Assembly: GCA_001462345.1 (NCBI GenBank)
Contig: LIUM01000046.1
Location: 1 to 64,000 of the forward strand
Direction: 5' to 3'
DNA length: 64,000 bases
Source: Fibrobacteria bacterium AD312
GTDB lineage: Bacteria; Fibrobacterota; Fibrobacteria; Fibrobacterales; Fibrobacteraceae
In this document: positions 63,648 through 64,000 of the stretch, piece by piece
Numbering within the stretch: the first letter of the stretch is position 1
Layout of the letters: the number at the start of each line of letters is the position of its first letter
Notes under the pieces: generated by a model
What the model saw: only the letters and a program-made list of their open reading frames with translations
Told to the model about the DNA's origin: nothing
Database searches by the model: none
Position numbers and translations under genes: made by a program

Positions 63648-64000
63648 ATGAAGATAAATCAAGCCATCTCCCTTTTTGTTCTTATTTTGAGTCTAGTTTA
63701 CGTAGGCTGTGATTCTTCTAATACCACAACGCCAATTGAAGATTCTCCATTAGATGTAATTTCTAGTGTCGACAACCTTCCTAAATGCGATAATAAAAAT
63801 CAAGGTGAAACCCATATTGTAGGGCACGAAGAAACTCTTTATTTTTGTTTTAATGAAACTTGGCAACAACTAGAAGACACAACTCATTATAGCGTCTCCT
63901 GTAAAGATGGCTATTTAGAAGTCATTTCAAAAGTAACCGATTCTAATAACAATTCAAATCCTGATTTTAATTTCACAGGCCCTACTTTTTCATTAGATTT
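63648..64000 (+). CDS. Lipoprotein, partial at window end
   Basis: ATG 63648 starts MKINQAISLFVLILSLVYVGC, a clean signal with lipobox YVGC. The following ~95 residues are cut by the window edge. DNLPKCDNKNQGETHIVGHE and LYFCFNETWQQLE form a Cys-flanked unit of the type often repeated in Fibrobacter surface lipoproteins. Two further Cys follow. Nothing more can be said without the rest. Confidence 0.75.
   Translation, partial: MKINQAISLFVLILSLVYVGCDSSNTTTPIEDSPLDVISSVDNLPKCDNKNQGETHIVGHEETLYFCFNETWQQLEDTTHYSVSCKDGYLEVISKVTDSNNNSNPDFNFTGPTFSLD

Overview
The window is AT-rich chromosomal DNA that looks like a Fibrobacter-type bacterium (Fibrobacterota, FCB group). The evidence is a TIGR02147-family protein next to lipoprotein genes (62.5-64 kb), secreted plant-polysaccharide enzymes (a GH5 endoglucanase, a GH45 cellulase and a family 1-like pectate lyase), several secreted proteins ending in a type 9-secretion/FlgD-like beta-sandwich, a short (285 aa) primary-type sigma factor, and lipid A, OM-receptor and Mla genes of a Gram-negative envelope. 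The base composition looks lower in G+C than expected for F. succinogenes, so this is probably a divergent relative. This assignment is inference from gene content.

Layout. 0.2-2.4 kb: GH5 cellulase with a tandem 20-bp repeat upstream. 2.6-6.1 kb: lpxA, a GT2 glycosyltransferase, a CCA-adding enzyme and a small lipoprotein. 6.1-9.4 kb: ECF sigma factor, secreted beta-propeller protein and a T4 endonuclease V-type pyrimidine-dimer glycosylase in one direction. 9.4-12.5 kb: dsbD and a Corynebacterium-type glycogen synthase. 12.5-15.6 kb: folE, argA and a repeat-tailed FKBP lipoprotein. 16-18.7 kb: a small membrane protein, folD (its Shine-Dalgarno lies inside a terminator-like hairpin) and GH45. 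18.8-22.8 kb: an IMPase-family phosphatase, a transglutaminase-like lipoprotein and ahcY.

22.9-26.3 kb is a vitamin B12 uptake operon: a cobalamin riboswitch, a BtuB-like TonB-dependent receptor, and a beta-propeller lipoprotein resembling the BtuG partner known from Bacteroides. 26.3-35 kb: DEAD-box helicase, tRNA-Ser(GCU), a large class A PBP, a coiled-coil lipoprotein, a TSUP permease, an AlkD-family protein with altered active-site positions, an AT-hook protein and a small Cys-rich protein. 35.3-42.3 kb: malQ and a GH13 amylase, which together with glgA indicate alpha-glucan storage and turnover, then secDF and corA. 42.3-49.1 kb: a likely five-gene minus-strand operon ctpA-mlaE-dciA-gyrB-ispB, preceded by the sigma factor gene.

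49.3-55.7 kb is the most unusual accessory stretch: a LytS-type histidine kinase with no adjacent regulator, three perfect 42-bp tandem repeats carrying a dyad, a hairpin that hides a Shine-Dalgarno, and two translationally coupled secreted proteins (an unknown and a large alpha/beta-hydrolase), followed by a beta-barrel-like lipoprotein. 55.8-57.2 kb: infC-rpmI-rplT and tRNA-Gly(UCC). 57.2-60.8 kb: pectate lyase with an elaborate leader and an SDR dehydrogenase. 60.8-64 kb: a LamG lipoprotein divergent from the TIGR02147 gene, with two 18-nt operator-like dyads between them, and a second lipoprotein running off the window end.

No CRISPR array, rRNA, insertion sequence or prophage was seen. 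The best candidates for something undescribed are the 50.5-54.7 kb repeat/hydrolase locus, the riboswitch-BtuB-BtuG-like operon outside Bacteroidota, and the TIGR02147/lipoprotein region with its tandem dyads.
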